Positions 1 to 11,785 of a DNA stretch of 64,000 nucleotides are shown one piece after another. The stretch's first letter is position 1; the number at the start of each line of letters is the position of its first letter. Where the stretch lies: NCBI GenBank assembly GCA_032622095.1, contig CP136062.1, positions 38,194,918 to 38,258,917 on the forward strand, in the 5' to 3' direction. Source of the DNA: Siphonodentalium dalli. Lineage: Eukaryota; Mollusca; Scaphopoda; Gadilida; Siphonodentaliidae. Below the pieces are notes generated by a model. That model did no database searches. It was not told the origin of the DNA and was given only the letters and a program-made list of their open reading frames with translations. The position numbers and the translations under genes were made by a program.

Positions 1-1575
1 CTATGAATCGAGATAGTTTATGTGGATATTATTTTTTATAATTCGAGATAGTTTACGTGGATATTATTTTGTATGAATCGAGATAGTTTGTGTGGAGATT
101 ATTTTCTATGAATTGAGATAGTTTATGTGGATATTATTTTCTATGAATCGAGAGAGTTTATGTGGATATTATTTTCTATGAATCGAGGGAGTTTATGAAG
201 ATATTATTTTCTATGAATCGAGATAGTTTATGTGGATATTATTTTCTATGAATCGAGATAGTTTATGTGGATATTATTTTCTATGAATCGAGATAGTTTA
301 TGTAGATATTATTTTCTATGAATCGAGATAGTTTATGTGGATATTATTTTCTATGAATAGAGATAGTTTGTGTGGAGATTATTTTCTATGAATTGAGATA
401 GTTTATGTGGATATTATTTTCTATGAATTGAGTTAGTTTTTGTGGATATTATTTTCTATGAATCGAGAGAGTTTATGTAGATATTATTTTCTATGAATCG
501 AGATAGTTTATGTGCATATTATTTTCTATGAATCGAGATAGTTTATGTGCATATTATTTTCTATGAATCGAGATAGTTTGTGTGGATATTATTTTATATG
601 AATCGAGATAGTTTATGTAGATAATATTTTCTATGAATCGAGATAGTTTATGTAGATATTATTTTGTATGAATCGAGATAGGTTACGTGGATATTATTTG
701 CTATGAATCGAGATAGTTTGTGTGGATATTATTTTATATGAATCGAGATAGTTTATGTGGATATTATTTTCTATGAATCGAGATAGTTTATGTGGATATT
801 ATTTGCTATGAATCGAGATAGTTTATGTGGATATTATTTTCTATGAATCGAGATAGTTTATGTAGATAATATGTTCTATGAATCGAGATAGTTTATGTAG
901 ATAATATTTTCTATGAATCGAGATAGTTTATGTGGATATTATTTTCTATAATTCGAGATAGTTTACGTGGATATCATTTTGTATGAATCTAGATAGTTTG
1001 TGTGGAGATTATTTTCTATGAATTGAGATAGTTTATGTGGATATTATTTTCTATGAATTGAGATAGTTTATGTGGATATTATTTTCTATGAATCGAGAGA
1101 GTTTATGTAGAAATTATTTTCTATGAATCGAGATAGTTTATGTGGATATTATTTTGTATGAATCGAGAGAGTTTATGTGGATATTATTTTTTATGTATCG
1201 AGATAGTTTATGTAGATAATATTTTCTATGAATCGAGATAGTTTATGTAGATATTATTTTGTATGAATCGAGATAGGTTACGTGGATATTATTTGCTATG
1301 AATCGAGATAGTTTGTGTGGATATTATTTTATATGAATCGAGATAGTTTATGTGGATATTATTTTGTATGAATCGAGATAGCTTATTTGGATATTATTTT
1401 GTATGAATCGAGATAGTTTATGTTGATATTATTTTCTATGAATCGAGATAGTTTATGTAGATATTATTTGCTATGAATCGAGATAGTTTATGTGGATATT
1501 ATTTTCTATAATTCGAGATAGTTTACGTGGATATTATTTTGTATGAATCGAGATAGTTTGTGTGGATATTATTTG
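1..1575. repeat. 35-bp tandem satellite, block 1
   Basis: About 45 head-to-tail copies of a 35-bp unit resembling CTATGAATCGAGATAGTTTA followed by TGTGGATATTATTTT. Copies differ at a few positions (TGTGG/TGTAG, CTATG/GTATG). Some variant units recur in the same order, for example near 590-900 and 1180-1500, which suggests higher-order duplication. The unit length is not a multiple of three and no reading frame is kept. The block runs off the left edge of the window. Confidence 0.97.
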
Positions 1576-1907
1576 TTATCACATTATTTGGCCATAAAAG
1601 CAGTTTCATTATTATCGGTAATAGACACGTTTAATATCAGCGCGTGCGATGACGTCGCGGCGTTCGTCAAATAACTTGCGATCGCTGTAGTTTATGATTG
1701 TTGTTTTCGATGAATATTTCGCGTTGCTTCGGGTTTATTTGATTATGTGATAAAAGGTATCTCACACTCGTCCTATTTTATACGTAATTTATCAACCTCG
1801 TCCTCTAAATTCTATTTGAGCCTCGGTAAACCTCGGCTCAAATCGAATTTAGTGAACTCGGTTGATAAATTCCGTATAAAATAGAAACTCATGTGAGATC
1901 CTCTATA
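1576..1907. repeat. Non-satellite spacer with foldback element
   Basis: This unique stretch separates the two satellite blocks. Bases 1759-1899 form an imperfect palindrome: an arm starting ATCTCACACTCGTCC pairs with one ending ACTCATGTGAGAT, and ATAAATTCCGTATAAAATAG pairs with the left arm's TTTTATACGTAATTTAT. The satellite resumes directly after CTCTATATATG. It looks like a small foldback MITE or spacer. No coding potential was seen. Confidence 0.75.
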
Positions 1908-2572
1908 TATGAATCGAGATAGTTTATGTAGATAATATTTTCTATGAATCGAGATAGTTTATGTGGATATTATTTTCTATAATTCGAGATAGTTTATGTG
2001 AATATTATTTTCTATGAATCGAGATAGTTTACGTGGATATTATTTTGTATGAATCGAGATAGTTTACGTGGATATTATTTTCTATGAATCGAGATAGGTT
2101 ACGTGGATATTATTTGCTATGAATCGAGATAGTTTGTGTTGATATTATTTTCTATGAATCGAGATAGTTTATGTGGATAATATTTTGTATGAATCGAGAT
2201 AGTTTATGTGGATATCATTTTCTATGAATCGAGATAGTTTATGTAGATATTATTTTCTATGAATCGAGATAGTTTATGTGGATATCATTTTCTATGAATC
2301 GAGATAGTTTATGTAGATATTATTTTCTATGAATCGAGATAGTTTATGTAGATATTATTTTCTATGAATCGAGACAGTTTATGTGGTTATTATTTTCTAT
2401 GAATCGAGATAGTTTATGTGGATATTATTTTCTATGAATCGAGATAGTTTACGTGGATATTATTTTGTATGAATCGAGATAGTTTACGTGGATATTATTT
2501 TCTATGAATCGAGATAGTTTATGTGGATATTATTTTCTATGAATCGAGATAGTTTATGTGAATATTATTTTC
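1908..2572. repeat. 35-bp tandem satellite, block 2
   Basis: About 19 more copies of the same 35-bp unit in the same orientation as block 1. Local pairs such as those near 2200-2330 are nearly identical, which points to recent unequal exchange. The array ends abruptly at about 2572. Confidence 0.96.
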
Positions 2573-3543
2573 TTCACCCGGAAAACATGAAATGTTGTGG
2601 TAACGTGATAGCACAACCGTATATCATTGACCAACGGTGGACGCAGAACACTCTAGCACTCAATAGTTGACCCTATTTGAATCTTCATGCCGTTATTGTG
2701 TGTATGTGACACGTCATGGACAGGCTTTCTTGGTGGCAATCGAAATTTCCCCCGCCAAAATGGACAAAGAACATTATAGAAATCAGCCGACGTTGTTTCC
2801 ATCGCACTAACGGGAGTAATGCCGCATTCATAAACACCGGCGTTAGACACCATATTTTGCCTACTAGTATATTAGTGAATACATTATTGAATTTATATTT
2901 GGTTAGTACATGCCATTAAGCCACTATGCCATTAAGCCGTTATGCCATTATGCATGTGTCACTTGATCTATCTACGCAATAGCGAATAACTAATGGCGGC
3001 CGTTTATAGAATCTATACATTTTGACTCGTTATCAACCAGAACGAATGTTTTCTTGGGATTAAATTGATATCGACATTTATCACATGACCAAATCATTAT
3101 TTACGTTGGAAAGTATGTCATAAATCAATTTCATATGAACTACTAGTTCATATCACCTTCCGATAATTTGATTGGTTTGTTGACAAAAAGTGTATTCTGA
3201 TTGGCTGAATGGCAGCCTGGGCCGAGCCGCATCTCTAACTAAATGCAGGTCAAATTCGTGCGCATCAATCAACGCGATGCCGAAATTCTGGCAATTATAA
3301 TCTTGAAATATATAGTTTTGGACATTGTTATACGTTAAATACAATATGTAATTCGTATTTATCTAATAAACATACGATATAATGTCACAAACTGAGAACA
3401 AAATAGCGCACTATATCTTCGCGTGCATATTATTTCTGCTAGTTCACCAGGTGTAATTGGGCTTCCGGTGCAATGAAGTGACGTCACATTAACCTTTTGC
3501 TGCCGATGTCATGTGTCATATGATAAATATAATATGTAATTCG
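2573..3543. other. Intergenic, no gene recognised
   Basis: Only short chance reading frames (66-67 codons on opposite strands near 2653-2919) are present. Neither has a recognisable domain or splice context. Short reiterations of GCCATTA occur near 2910-2950. Confidence 0.6.
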
Positions 3544-3660
3544 TGTTTCTCTCATGATATTTATGAAACTCGTCACGAATTTTCAGTTTTCTCTCGCCGC
3601 AGGCTCGAGAAAACTGAAAATTCTTAGACTCGTTTCATAAATATCATATGAGAGAAACAC
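3544..3660. repeat. Foldback (palindromic) element
   Basis: The left arm GTGTTTCTCTCATGATATTT continues through ATGAAACTCG and TTTTCAGTTTTCTC. It pairs with a right arm containing GAGAAAACTGAAAATTC and ATATCATATGAGAGAAACAC. The arms are about 55 bp with a very short loop. The sequence after it (CCTCTATATATT) resembles that after the 1759-1899 foldback, so they may be one family. Confidence 0.85.
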
Positions 3661-3699
3661 TCATTTCATATCCTCTATATATTACTGCACCTTACAGTG

Positions 3700-4310
3700 T
3701 AAGGCTTACATATATATCGCATAGCCCTTGTAGTCCAGCCTGTGATAATGGAAAAAGGGCCATATCGTCGGCGTACGTGAGACAAGAACAATTTATGTTT
3801 TTCATGAACAAACCAAGCTGAGATATATTTAATTCATAAAGTAAATTATCAATGTAAATGGTGTATACAAATGGGGATGAGTCCCGTTGCCTGTTACCCT
3901 GTGTAACATCAAATCAACGTGACCAAATTCCAGCAAAAGATGTTCTGCACCATTAGTATGCCCGTCAGAAGGCCGTTGAGCATTTGTTAATGCATTTCCT
4001 TTAACGTGGCCCTCATACAGTTTGAATAGATCTGATGTCCGTTAATCCAAACGGTGTCTAATGCTTTCCACACGTCCAAGATGTACGCATATAGTTTACT
4101 ATGCTTCTCCGATGTTAGGAAATGCATTCCTGTACCACAAAGGACGACATCATACAGCTAATGTTCTGCTGAAAAACATTTTGTAACTGGTGGACTGCAA
4201 GAGTTTATATCGATTTTTTTAATCGAAGAAGGATAACTCTTTCAAACATTTTGTAAGTTCCTGGTAATAATGTTATCGTTCTGTTACTGTAAAAATTGTC
4301 ACGAGGATAT
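3700..4310 (-). pseudogene. Decayed LINE (non-LTR) reverse transcriptase fragment
   Basis: Read on the minus strand, this is the fingers/palm part of a non-LTR retrotransposon RT, broken by frameshifts and stops. Upstream pieces include ITLLPGTYKMFERVILLRLK (about 4300-4240), SCMMSSFVVQE, and ILDVWKALDTVW, which matches the family pattern DxxKAFDTVW (about 4060-4030). An open stretch at 3899-3722 reads GNRQRDSSPFVYTIYIDNLL and then TYADDMALF. These correspond to the GVRQGD motif and the catalytic YADD box, which lies near 3757-3774. No endonuclease, 5' end or tail was found. The clade (CR1/Jockey-like) is a guess; identity as a LINE RT is secure. Confidence 0.88.
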
Positions 4311-5309
4311 TCGGACAAACTTCACGCTTAATGTTCAACGCCATTCCACGTGCTTATCAGTTTGTTTGTTTGTTTTTCTGTGATCCAAGACGCCCATAAC
4401 ATGTGCACCTCTGAGGTATGATATGAGTTGTGATTCTGGGAAAACTGTTTGTGGTCGGTCTGGGTACCACAATACGAACATGTGTTTCCGTGATATGGAT
4501 CCCAAGTCAGGCAAATGTCCAGAATATATAGTCACTAACGGTTTCCTTCCAGTGTGCTTAAACGTCACTTTCGGTTTCGGTTTTTCAGATCATTCCAATT
4601 CACCACCTTACTTAGTTGCGTTCCCATATTTCGCAAACTATCACCTCGACCCATTCCTCGTTCTTTTAGCGCGCAATTATTTCAGCATCATCACAGAAAA
4701 TGTCCACTTTTATCGCACTTGCGAAAAGACTTTATTATTCAAAATGTAATACCTCCCAAAACCCGTCAATTTGTTCATATCATTTTCATATAAAGAACAT
4801 TGTAATTAATTCTTGAACATTTACATAGAAATGTTCGACATAATTGTCTTGCAACTCTTTGCCGGCATCAACACAACAGTTTGATCGATCGTTTCGTCAT
4901 ACTATGATCATTATCGTGGTATGCATCATGGCGCCATTTCATTCAATGTTGACCTGTTGTTGCTTCGTTGTTCAGATATTCCTGCTGCCTTGAAGTCAGG
5001 AGTTGCACCATTAGCTCCCTCGTGTCGTCGCGCTCAGCGAAGCATGGTATTTCTCACCAGATAATCGACCTATATAGCTATTTCATCTCATATATATATT
5101 GGCCTGCGGATCTTTTTGCGTCTGTGCTGTTCACACACTCTACATTCAGGTTGCGTTGATACCGGTAGCTGTACCATCACGTGCCGCGAGTTGTTTCGGA
5201 GCAGTGATTCCCTTCATCCACCGGATCCGAATCATAGTTATCGTCTCAGTCGAAAATTAATCAGTACAAAAGGCAGCTTTATACCTTAACATAGTCTACA
5301 ACACAAACC
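4311..5309. other. Intergenic, no gene recognised
   Basis: An open frame of 108 codons at 4423-4749 (plus) and one of 77 codons at 4335-4568 (minus) overlap each other. Neither shows a known domain or splice sites. They may be further eroded retrotransposon sequence beside the LINE relic, but this cannot be shown. Confidence 0.5.
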
Positions 5310-5655
5310 TTAAAGGTATACAATCCGATGCGATGGTCCCCGTATCAACAGACTACAGCAGCAACAACATCATTTCTTCAAAAGATGCTTTAGTTATCAG
5401 AATCGATTAATTATGAGAATACAGTACTAACCACTGTCGTCTATAGTATATATATACAATGTTCAAAAACGTGCTACATTTTATTCAACGCAATTTGCTA
5501 TCGAGGGTATATCAGTCGGCTCGTCAAATATTTGCTAGGCTTCGATATCTCATAACTCTGAGCTTTGATGGGTGGGTTCCTCTACTTGAATCAAATATTT
5601 TTGTTTTCTCCCGAAGCCAAAGAAATAGTAATTTAGGAGTTGTGTATCTTTAAGA
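5310..5655. repeat. Dispersed ~350-bp repeat, copy 1
   Basis: It aligns in the same orientation with 11786-12160. Shared landmarks in order are AAGGTATACAATC/AAGGTAAACAATC, AACAACATTTCTT-like sequence, ACTGTCGTCTATAGT/ACTGTCAACTCTAGT, CAGTCGGCTCGT, ATATTTGCTAGG, CCCGAAGCCAAAGAAATAGT and TATCTTTAA. No reading frame is shared, so this is probably a non-coding interspersed element. Confidence 0.75.
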
Positions 5656-6434
5656 TATGACTTTCACTTTTAGGCTAAACAATTAGATATGGTGTATACA
5701 TTGTGTTCTATGAACGTTTTATAGTGAAATATTTGTAACACCAGATGTTTCTCGTCTGTTTGTTTGAGAAAAACAATGCTAAGCTGCCTTCAACATTAAA
5801 TTAGTTTGCTAGACATTTTGTTGTTGTTGTAGAAAGTGGTGACGGCGAGATATATATCATCGTTAACTTGGTAAAGAACAATAAATTACGATGTTTAATG
5901 TGACGGGCGGTCTTCGTTGTATGTTATAATTCAGAAATGATATCATAAAATTATGATAATTTCCTCAAGAATATACTAATAGTATAGCATAATGATGAAA
6001 TGAATGCGATAGTATTCACAAAACACGCGTTGTCTTTTAAATGTTCATTTTCCGAAAAATAAACTTGAATCTCAAATCTTGCAACGAACTAGTAGATACT
6101 TCAACGAAATAACGCGCCGTTTAATGACGAAAAACGAAGATAGATATGCGAAGTAAATTACCATGCAGACATGAGGATTGTTAGAAGTAAAAAAATAAGG
6201 CAACACAAAGTAGTCGTACATTGGGGTACACAAATATTCATAGTTAACATTTAAGGCCGAAATGCTCCCCTAACTAATTTTCGTATGACACGATAACTAT
6301 ACATGTATCATTCGGATCGGGACCACTCACTGTCGTCAAACTCACCGAAGCATCATCGTGGTGTGCTTCATGACATTTGGGTCAAGATCATATTTCCATT
6401 CAATCCCGTAATCATCTGCACCGTGATGTGTCAT
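5656..6434. other. Intergenic, no gene recognised
   Basis: AT-rich sequence with no open frame above background and no clear repeat structure. Confidence 0.5.
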
Positions 6435-6960
6435 GTTTAGGTGCACTGCCAAAAATATTTTCTCAATTCAGGAAACAAAAAATCTTGAAATGAGATATTA
6501 TCTTGGGAGAATAGCTAGAAAAATAAGAAAAACATATTTTCTAGGTCAAGAAATGAAAGGGTGGGAAAATTTCTTGTCTGAGAAAATTTCTTTAAGAAAA
6601 CACAGTAATCTTAGTAAGAAAATCCTAGTAAAAAAATCTTAGTATAGATTTTTTTTCTTAATGTAGGAAAGATTGTTTTTCTCACATAAGTTTATTTTTC
6701 TTGAAATAAGATAAGTTTAAGATACTGCGATTATCTTGGGAGAATAGCTAGAAATTTAAGAGAGCTATACAATTAATCTAGAACAAGAAATTATATTTTC
6801 TATAGTTAGAAATATCGTCAAGATATTTTTTCTAGAATGAGATTTTCTCAAGCAGGAAAATAAATCTAAGTAAGGAAAACAAGTTTTCTTAACTAGGAAT
6901 ATTTTCCCCAATTAGGAAAGATATATTATAAAACAATTCTTAATTAAGAAAAACATTTAA
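6435..6960. repeat. AAGAAA/TTTTCTT-rich repeat
   Basis: The stretch is saturated with short direct and inverted AAGAAAA, CTTGAAAT and TTTTCTT words. The phrase TATCTTGGGAGAATAGCTAG occurs twice (near 6495 and 6730). The left end (GCCAAAAATATTTTCTCAAT) recurs inverted at about 29690-29770, so it belongs to a dispersed family, probably a MITE. Its 69-codon plus-strand frame is a by-product of the purine bias. Confidence 0.6.
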
Positions 6961-7083
6961 TTTTAAATTAATATATAATTTCAATTGTGTTTTAAAATAT
7001 ACAATTGACATTTATTCTGAATATAAAAACTTCTTTGTAAATATCATTGTTAAATGTATAATAGAGACAATAAGGGGGCTTAA

Positions 7084-7576
7084 AGGCACGGGAGGCCTTA
7101 GTTGTCGAAAATATTCATATTTGTTTCAATCACCGTAAACAGAAAAACATTAAAACGCATACAGTATTGTTCATATATACCATGACCATCGCGTAAACAG
7201 CATGCTATCATAAAGACCTACTTTATTTTACCTAAGCAGGAGCCTGATTGTGTTACAGAAGGCAGCACAGTGTTACTGGCTAATCACACACAAATGATAT
7301 AAATGCTCTTTATTCGTTCCATATCAAAATTCAGCAACAATGAACGCTCTTTATGTTTACCATCATAATATAAACAAACACCAGGAAAGTACCTTTTTAT
7401 GCTTTTGTTTACATAAGAATGGTCAAACATATGACAATAACATACTGTTTATGCGATATTTCTTATTTGTATACGGACAAAGTCTGTCTACATTTTAATA
7501 TTCTTTCTGTTTGTGGCGGTTTTTGACCGGTGGAAATATTTTCACAGGATACCCACCGCCAAGGCCTCCCGTACCT
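7084..7576 (+). mobile_element. TTAA-flanked MITE, family 1, copy 1
   Basis: 493 bp bounded by TTAA on both sides (7080-7083 and 7577-7580). The ends are AGGCACGGGAGGCCTT and its near complement AAGGCCTCCCGTACCT. The body is non-coding. It is the most diverged of three copies in the window. TTAA target duplication is typical of piggyBac-like and Kolobok elements; which one applies cannot be decided without the autonomous partner. Confidence 0.92.
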
Positions 7577-8002
7577 TTAAACTTTAAATATACAATCAAC
7601 AATTTCTCGTTACAGTTATGGGTTTCTAAAATTGCAAGTGGCCAAACAAGATACTGTGTACATTCGCGAAATGAAACTATACAAAGTACCTGTATCTTGT
7701 TCTGCCTCTTAAAATTGTATAAACCTATATACGCAACAACAAATATATTGATTGCTAATAATTACATCCCGACACATGATTTTCAATATATTTATAGAAA
7801 GAGTTACCTCAAATCTGTCGGTTGCAACAAAAATATATAACGATTTCTGTTATTTGAGTATCCAGTTCAAACGATAGGAAAAAAAATCATCACACATAAC
7901 AAAACAAGCACTGTATGTGCCTTAATAAACATCGTAACCCTGTATTTTTAAATGCACATATTCTAGGAAGGGTGATGTGTAATAAACACAGAAAGACACT
8001 TG

Positions 8003-8125
8003 TATTAATGGATTTGTTGATACGGCACTTGTGCCATTGAGGAAAGATAGAACTCTAGGGTGTGCTGATTATTCCGTCATTGTGCGCTAGCACTCGTGTC
8101 ATATCAACAAACCCATAAACAAAAT
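8003..8125. repeat. Foldback element
   Basis: ATGGATTTGTTGATACGGCA near 8010-8030 pairs with GTGTCATATCAACAAACCCA near 8095-8115. Arms are about 35 bp around a ~50-bp loop. Confidence 0.7.
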
Positions 8126-8250
8126 TGTGTAATTCTGTGTATATACAGCATGGTTTCAATAGCTGTTTCATGAATCATGCAGATTGCAGGTTTACTGTTC
8201 AGGTACTAGCCCAAGTCTTTTCGGTATGCAACAGCTTGAGATATCGAATA

Positions 8251-8959
8251 CAGTAATGCTCCGAGTATAATCGACTCCTTAAAGGTACGGTTGGCCTTGG
8301 TGGTGGGTATCCTGTGAAAATATTTCCACCCATCAAAAACCGCCACAAACAGAAAGAACATCAAAATGTAGACAGACTTTGTCCGTATACAAATAAGAAA
8401 TATCGCATAAACAGTATGTTATTGTCATATGTTGACCATTGTTATGTAAACAAAAGCATAACAAAGTTACTTTTCTGGTGTTTGTTTATATTATGATGGT
8501 AAACATAAAGAGCGTTCTTTGTTGGTGAATTCCTGATATGGAACTAATAAAGAGCGTTTATGCCATTTGTGTGTGATTAGCCAGTAGCATTGTGCTGTCT
8601 TCTGTAACACAATCGGGCTCTTGCTTAGGTAAAATATAGTAGGTCTTTATGATAGCATGCTGTTTACGCGACGGTCATGGTATATATGGACGAAACTGTA
8701 TGCGTTTTAATGATTTTCTGTTTACGGTGATTGGAACAAATATGAATATTTTCGACAACTAAGGCCTCACGTGCCTTTAAACACAGTAGAATTATGGGTA
8801 ACTTTTCAGGATTTAGTCGGAAATATGGCTTGTTGCCATTCATCGGAAAGCTCTCAGAGCTTTCCGATGAATGGCAATAAGCCATATTTCCGACTAAATC
8901 CTGAAAAGTTACCCATAATTCTGCTGTGGTTAAGGAGTTGATTACTTAGAGCATTACTG
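8251..8959. repeat. Foldback element split by a MITE
   Basis: The right half contains a long near-perfect palindrome (about 8781-8930, centre 8855) with ~70-bp arms such as GGATTTAGTCGGAAATATGG and CCATATTTCCGACTAAATCC. Its outer arms are CAGTAATGCTCCGAGTATAA at 8251 and the complement ending GAGCATTACTG at 8959. The arms meet only if 8283-8776 plus one TTAA is removed, so a TTAA-specific MITE landed inside an older palindrome. Confidence 0.9.
8283..8776 (-). mobile_element. TTAA-flanked MITE, family 1, copy 2
   Basis: 494 bp, inverted relative to the copies at 7084 and 10790. TTAA lies at 8279-8282 and 8777-8780, with ends AGGTACGGTTGGCCTT and AAGGCCTCACGTGCCT. It is much closer in sequence to the 10790 copy than to the 7084 copy. 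The 60-codon frame inside recurs in the 10790 copy simply because the DNA is the same. Confidence 0.93.
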
Positions 8960-9729
8960 CAGTTGAAACTGTTTTGGATCGAGTCCTGTCCGGCTACTCT
9001 TCTATAACCTCTCAAGATTTTGTAGTGTTGAATGGGTCACCATGAATCGCTCAATTAAACAATCGCAACGGTGTTGAGTGTTTTGCTTATCGCTCACTAT
9101 TTACTGCTGTATATAAACAAACGATTGACTCACACAAAGTGTGTTTTGTGGATAATAACGCATTCATATGAACATTATCCTATACTATTAGTATATTCTT
9201 GGGAAACTTTTTGTAAATGTTATTTATAAATTATAACCTATAACGAAGGCCATCCATTCCTTTAAGTTCCAAAGATATAAGGAGAATCACTGCATTTTAC
9301 TTGCATACCGCATCCATCGTGGTGCTGTATTGTGTTCAAGTGACAACCTTACCATGGTGTTGGAAATTACTGCAGTGTAATACCACAGCATTACCTGGGT
9401 AACACCACGTTAGAGATGGTCAATTACTTTAAGTATATGCAGGTTTGAAATCATCACGCTTGGGAAAGGCTGCCCTCTATGTTCTTATAAAAAAGCGTCA
9501 CTTTGACCTAATCTGACGAAATACTGGTAGTGCTACAATCAAGATAACTTCAACCCACAATTCTGGGCGTAAAGTCCATTATAGAAGATTATCGGGATGG
9601 GACTCGGTCCAAAACAGCATCAACCCAACCGATACCACAAGTTGTGGACAGGGAAAACTTGGTCTAAACAGGTACTAGTACATGCATGTATTACAAGCAT
9701 TAAAGGGTACACTAAATCCGGCCATTTAT
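8960..9729. other. Intergenic, no gene recognised
   Basis: No supported exon. A 70-codon minus-strand frame at 9620-9832 partly overlaps the following foldback and has no recognisable domain. Confidence 0.5.
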
Positions 9730-9941
9730 GAGACCATCTCCTTGTATACTCGACAGAATATATGCAACAAATGAATGAATTTGGCCCATGGATAAGTGCA
9801 ACACCTGTGTGCTCTATGAACAATGCAAACATGGTATTTATAATGATAATAAATTATTGGCTGGAGTCATAAATTCATTTTCATTATAATTTATACCATG
9901 TTGTTTGCATATATTCTGCTGAGAATAAAAGGAGATGCTCT
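9730..9941. repeat. Foldback element
   Basis: GAGACCATCTCCTTG and CAGAATATATGCAAC on the left pair with GTTTGCATATATTCTG and AAGGAGATGCTCT on the right. Inner arms CATGGTATTTATAATGATAA and TTCATTATAATTTATACCATG also pair. It is AT-rich and non-coding. Confidence 0.8.
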
Positions 9942-10789
9942 TAATGCTCAGTGTAAAACACTGCAAATATGGAACTTAAAGAGATTTTGTCTATCTTCTA
10001 CTGGAAACAACTGTTAAATTTATTAAGACTTTATCAAGTCTTTTCACAGTATATAGTCTACATGTTTAATAGTATAGCACTAGTACTCACTAGTATTTCC
10101 AGACTTTTTGTGATAAAAATGCGGATAATAGTGCAGAATTCTAAATTGATGCATTAAGTTGCAGAATTTTAAATTGATGCATTAAGTGCATGAGCGGCTT
10201 TAGAGTTCTTTGAAGTGCGGTCATGCAAAATAACATAAAAGTTTGTAAAACAAGGTACATGTACATACTATGATTATAGCGGTATGAAGTGTCTGGAGCA
10301 CCTTTGATGGATAAAAGCGAATGTATACAGGCCTTAAAATTTTGCAAGAATCAAACTATAGCATTTCTACATCAAATCAGCTGCTTTTAACCAGACTCAA
10401 ACGAAGAATCATGATTCTGACTCTCATCACACTAAAATCCCTACAAAATAATCTACTGGTGTGCAGATATTTCATTGAGTGTTTCAAATCATTTTAAAGG
10501 GACCCAAGGCACTCATAGTGAGTAAATATGCCAAACATATAACATACAACAGTTCGTAAAAACATCACCACTCAGAAAAACATGAATTCCTGATTCCTAT
10601 ATTAATTATTGAAAGTTTTCCAATAACGAAATTTCTCCTGTTGGAACCATTGCTATGTAAACAAAACTGTTACAGTGATTTGTCAACAAACATTGCTACT
10701 AGTAATCGCGTAGAAGGTTAAACATATTTTAGTCTATTAAAATATTATTTTCAGAATATTTTTCAATGCTTTGGCCATGCAATGTTTAA
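9942..10789. other. Intergenic with a short direct duplication
   Basis: A 27-bp direct repeat (GCAGAATTYTAAATTGATGC plus ATTAAGT) occurs twice at 10133-10187. Opposing 62- and 68-codon frames near 9969-10347 look fortuitous. Nothing else is recognised. Confidence 0.55.
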
Positions 10790-11283
10790 AGGCACGTGAG
10801 GCCTTAGTTGTCGAAAATATTCATATTTGTTCCAATCACCGTAAACAGAAAATCATTAAAACGCATACAGTTTCGTCCATATATACCATGACCATCGCGT
10901 AAACAGCATGCTATCATAAAGACCTACTATATTTTACCTAAGCAAGAGCCCGATTGTGTTACAGAAGACAGCACAATGCTACTGGCTAATCACACACAAA
11001 TGGCATAAACGCTCTTTATTAGTTCCATATCAGGAATTCACCAACAAAGAACGCTCTTTATGTTTACCATCATAATATAAACAAACACCAGAAAAGTAAC
11101 TTTGTTATGCTTTTGTTTACATAACAATGGTCAACATATGACAATAACATACTGTTTATGCGATATTTCTTATTTGTATACGGACAAAGTCTGTCTACAT
11201 TTTGATGTTCTTTCTGTTTGTGGCGGTTTTTGATGGGTGGAAATATTTTCACAGGATACCCACCACCAAGGCCAACCGTACCT
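10790..11283 (+). mobile_element. TTAA-flanked MITE, family 1, copy 3
   Basis: 494 bp with TTAA at 10786-10789 and 11284-11287 and ends AGGCACGTGAGGCCTT and AAGGCCAACCGTACCT. It closely matches copy 2 in inverse orientation. Its right TTAA is also the left TTAA of the next element, so the two insertions abut. Confidence 0.93.
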
Positions 11284-11287
11284 TTAA

Positions 11288-11541
11288 CCCTTTCATGATG
11301 GGAGCTGCGCTGGTACAGCAATAAAGATCATGTTCCAGTGAATTCTTGTATATATGCAAGTCTCACATAGGAAGCATCATATGTATAAGAGAATGCACTG
11401 GATTACAAGGTCAAGGTAAATATTGTTTGGCCATGTATTCTCTTATATATGTGAGGCTCCATTTTGGAGACTCGCAAATATAAGAGAATGCATTGGCGCA
11501 GGGTTTTAGCAACATTTCAAGAATCTCCAGTCATGGAAGGG
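11288..11541. mobile_element. TTAA-flanked hairpin MITE (CCCTTTCATGA ends)
   Basis: 254 bp between TTAA at 11284-11287 and 11542-11545. Ends are CCCTTTCATGATGGGAG and the complement of CCCTTCCATGACTGGAG. Inside are two halves of the TATAAGAGAATGCA / TGCATTCTCTTATATATG hairpin also seen at 26.2, 27.1, 29.0, 38.3, 42.3 and 43.0 kb. Degraded relatives lie at 15776-15945 (left end kept, CCCTTTCATGACTGG) and 21545-21700. Confidence 0.85.
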
Positions 11542-11785
11542 TTAAGTTTTTATTAAACTTTGGCATCTTATTGGACTTATTCAACATTGGATGGTAATGT
11601 CACTGTAACAGTGATGTTTATCAGAATTGCTAGCATGCAATGACATTCTTTCATATAAATTAATTAACTCACAGAATATCGAAAGACCAGATGTGAGTAT
11701 AATATAAATTTATCACCCCATTTTATGCAGGGATACAAAAAATAAAGATAACATATGTTATGCTTTAAAGTCAACATGGACAATT

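Noticed and set aside
1-2572. CRISPR-like array of regularly spaced repeats
   Set aside because: The 35-bp units are contiguous with no unique spacers and the context is eukaryotic; this is a satellite.
8314-11321. The same ~60-residue frame at 8314-8496 and 11070-11321 as a conserved protein
   Set aside because: Both lie inside near-identical copies of a TTAA MITE; the diverged copy at 7084 does not keep the frame.
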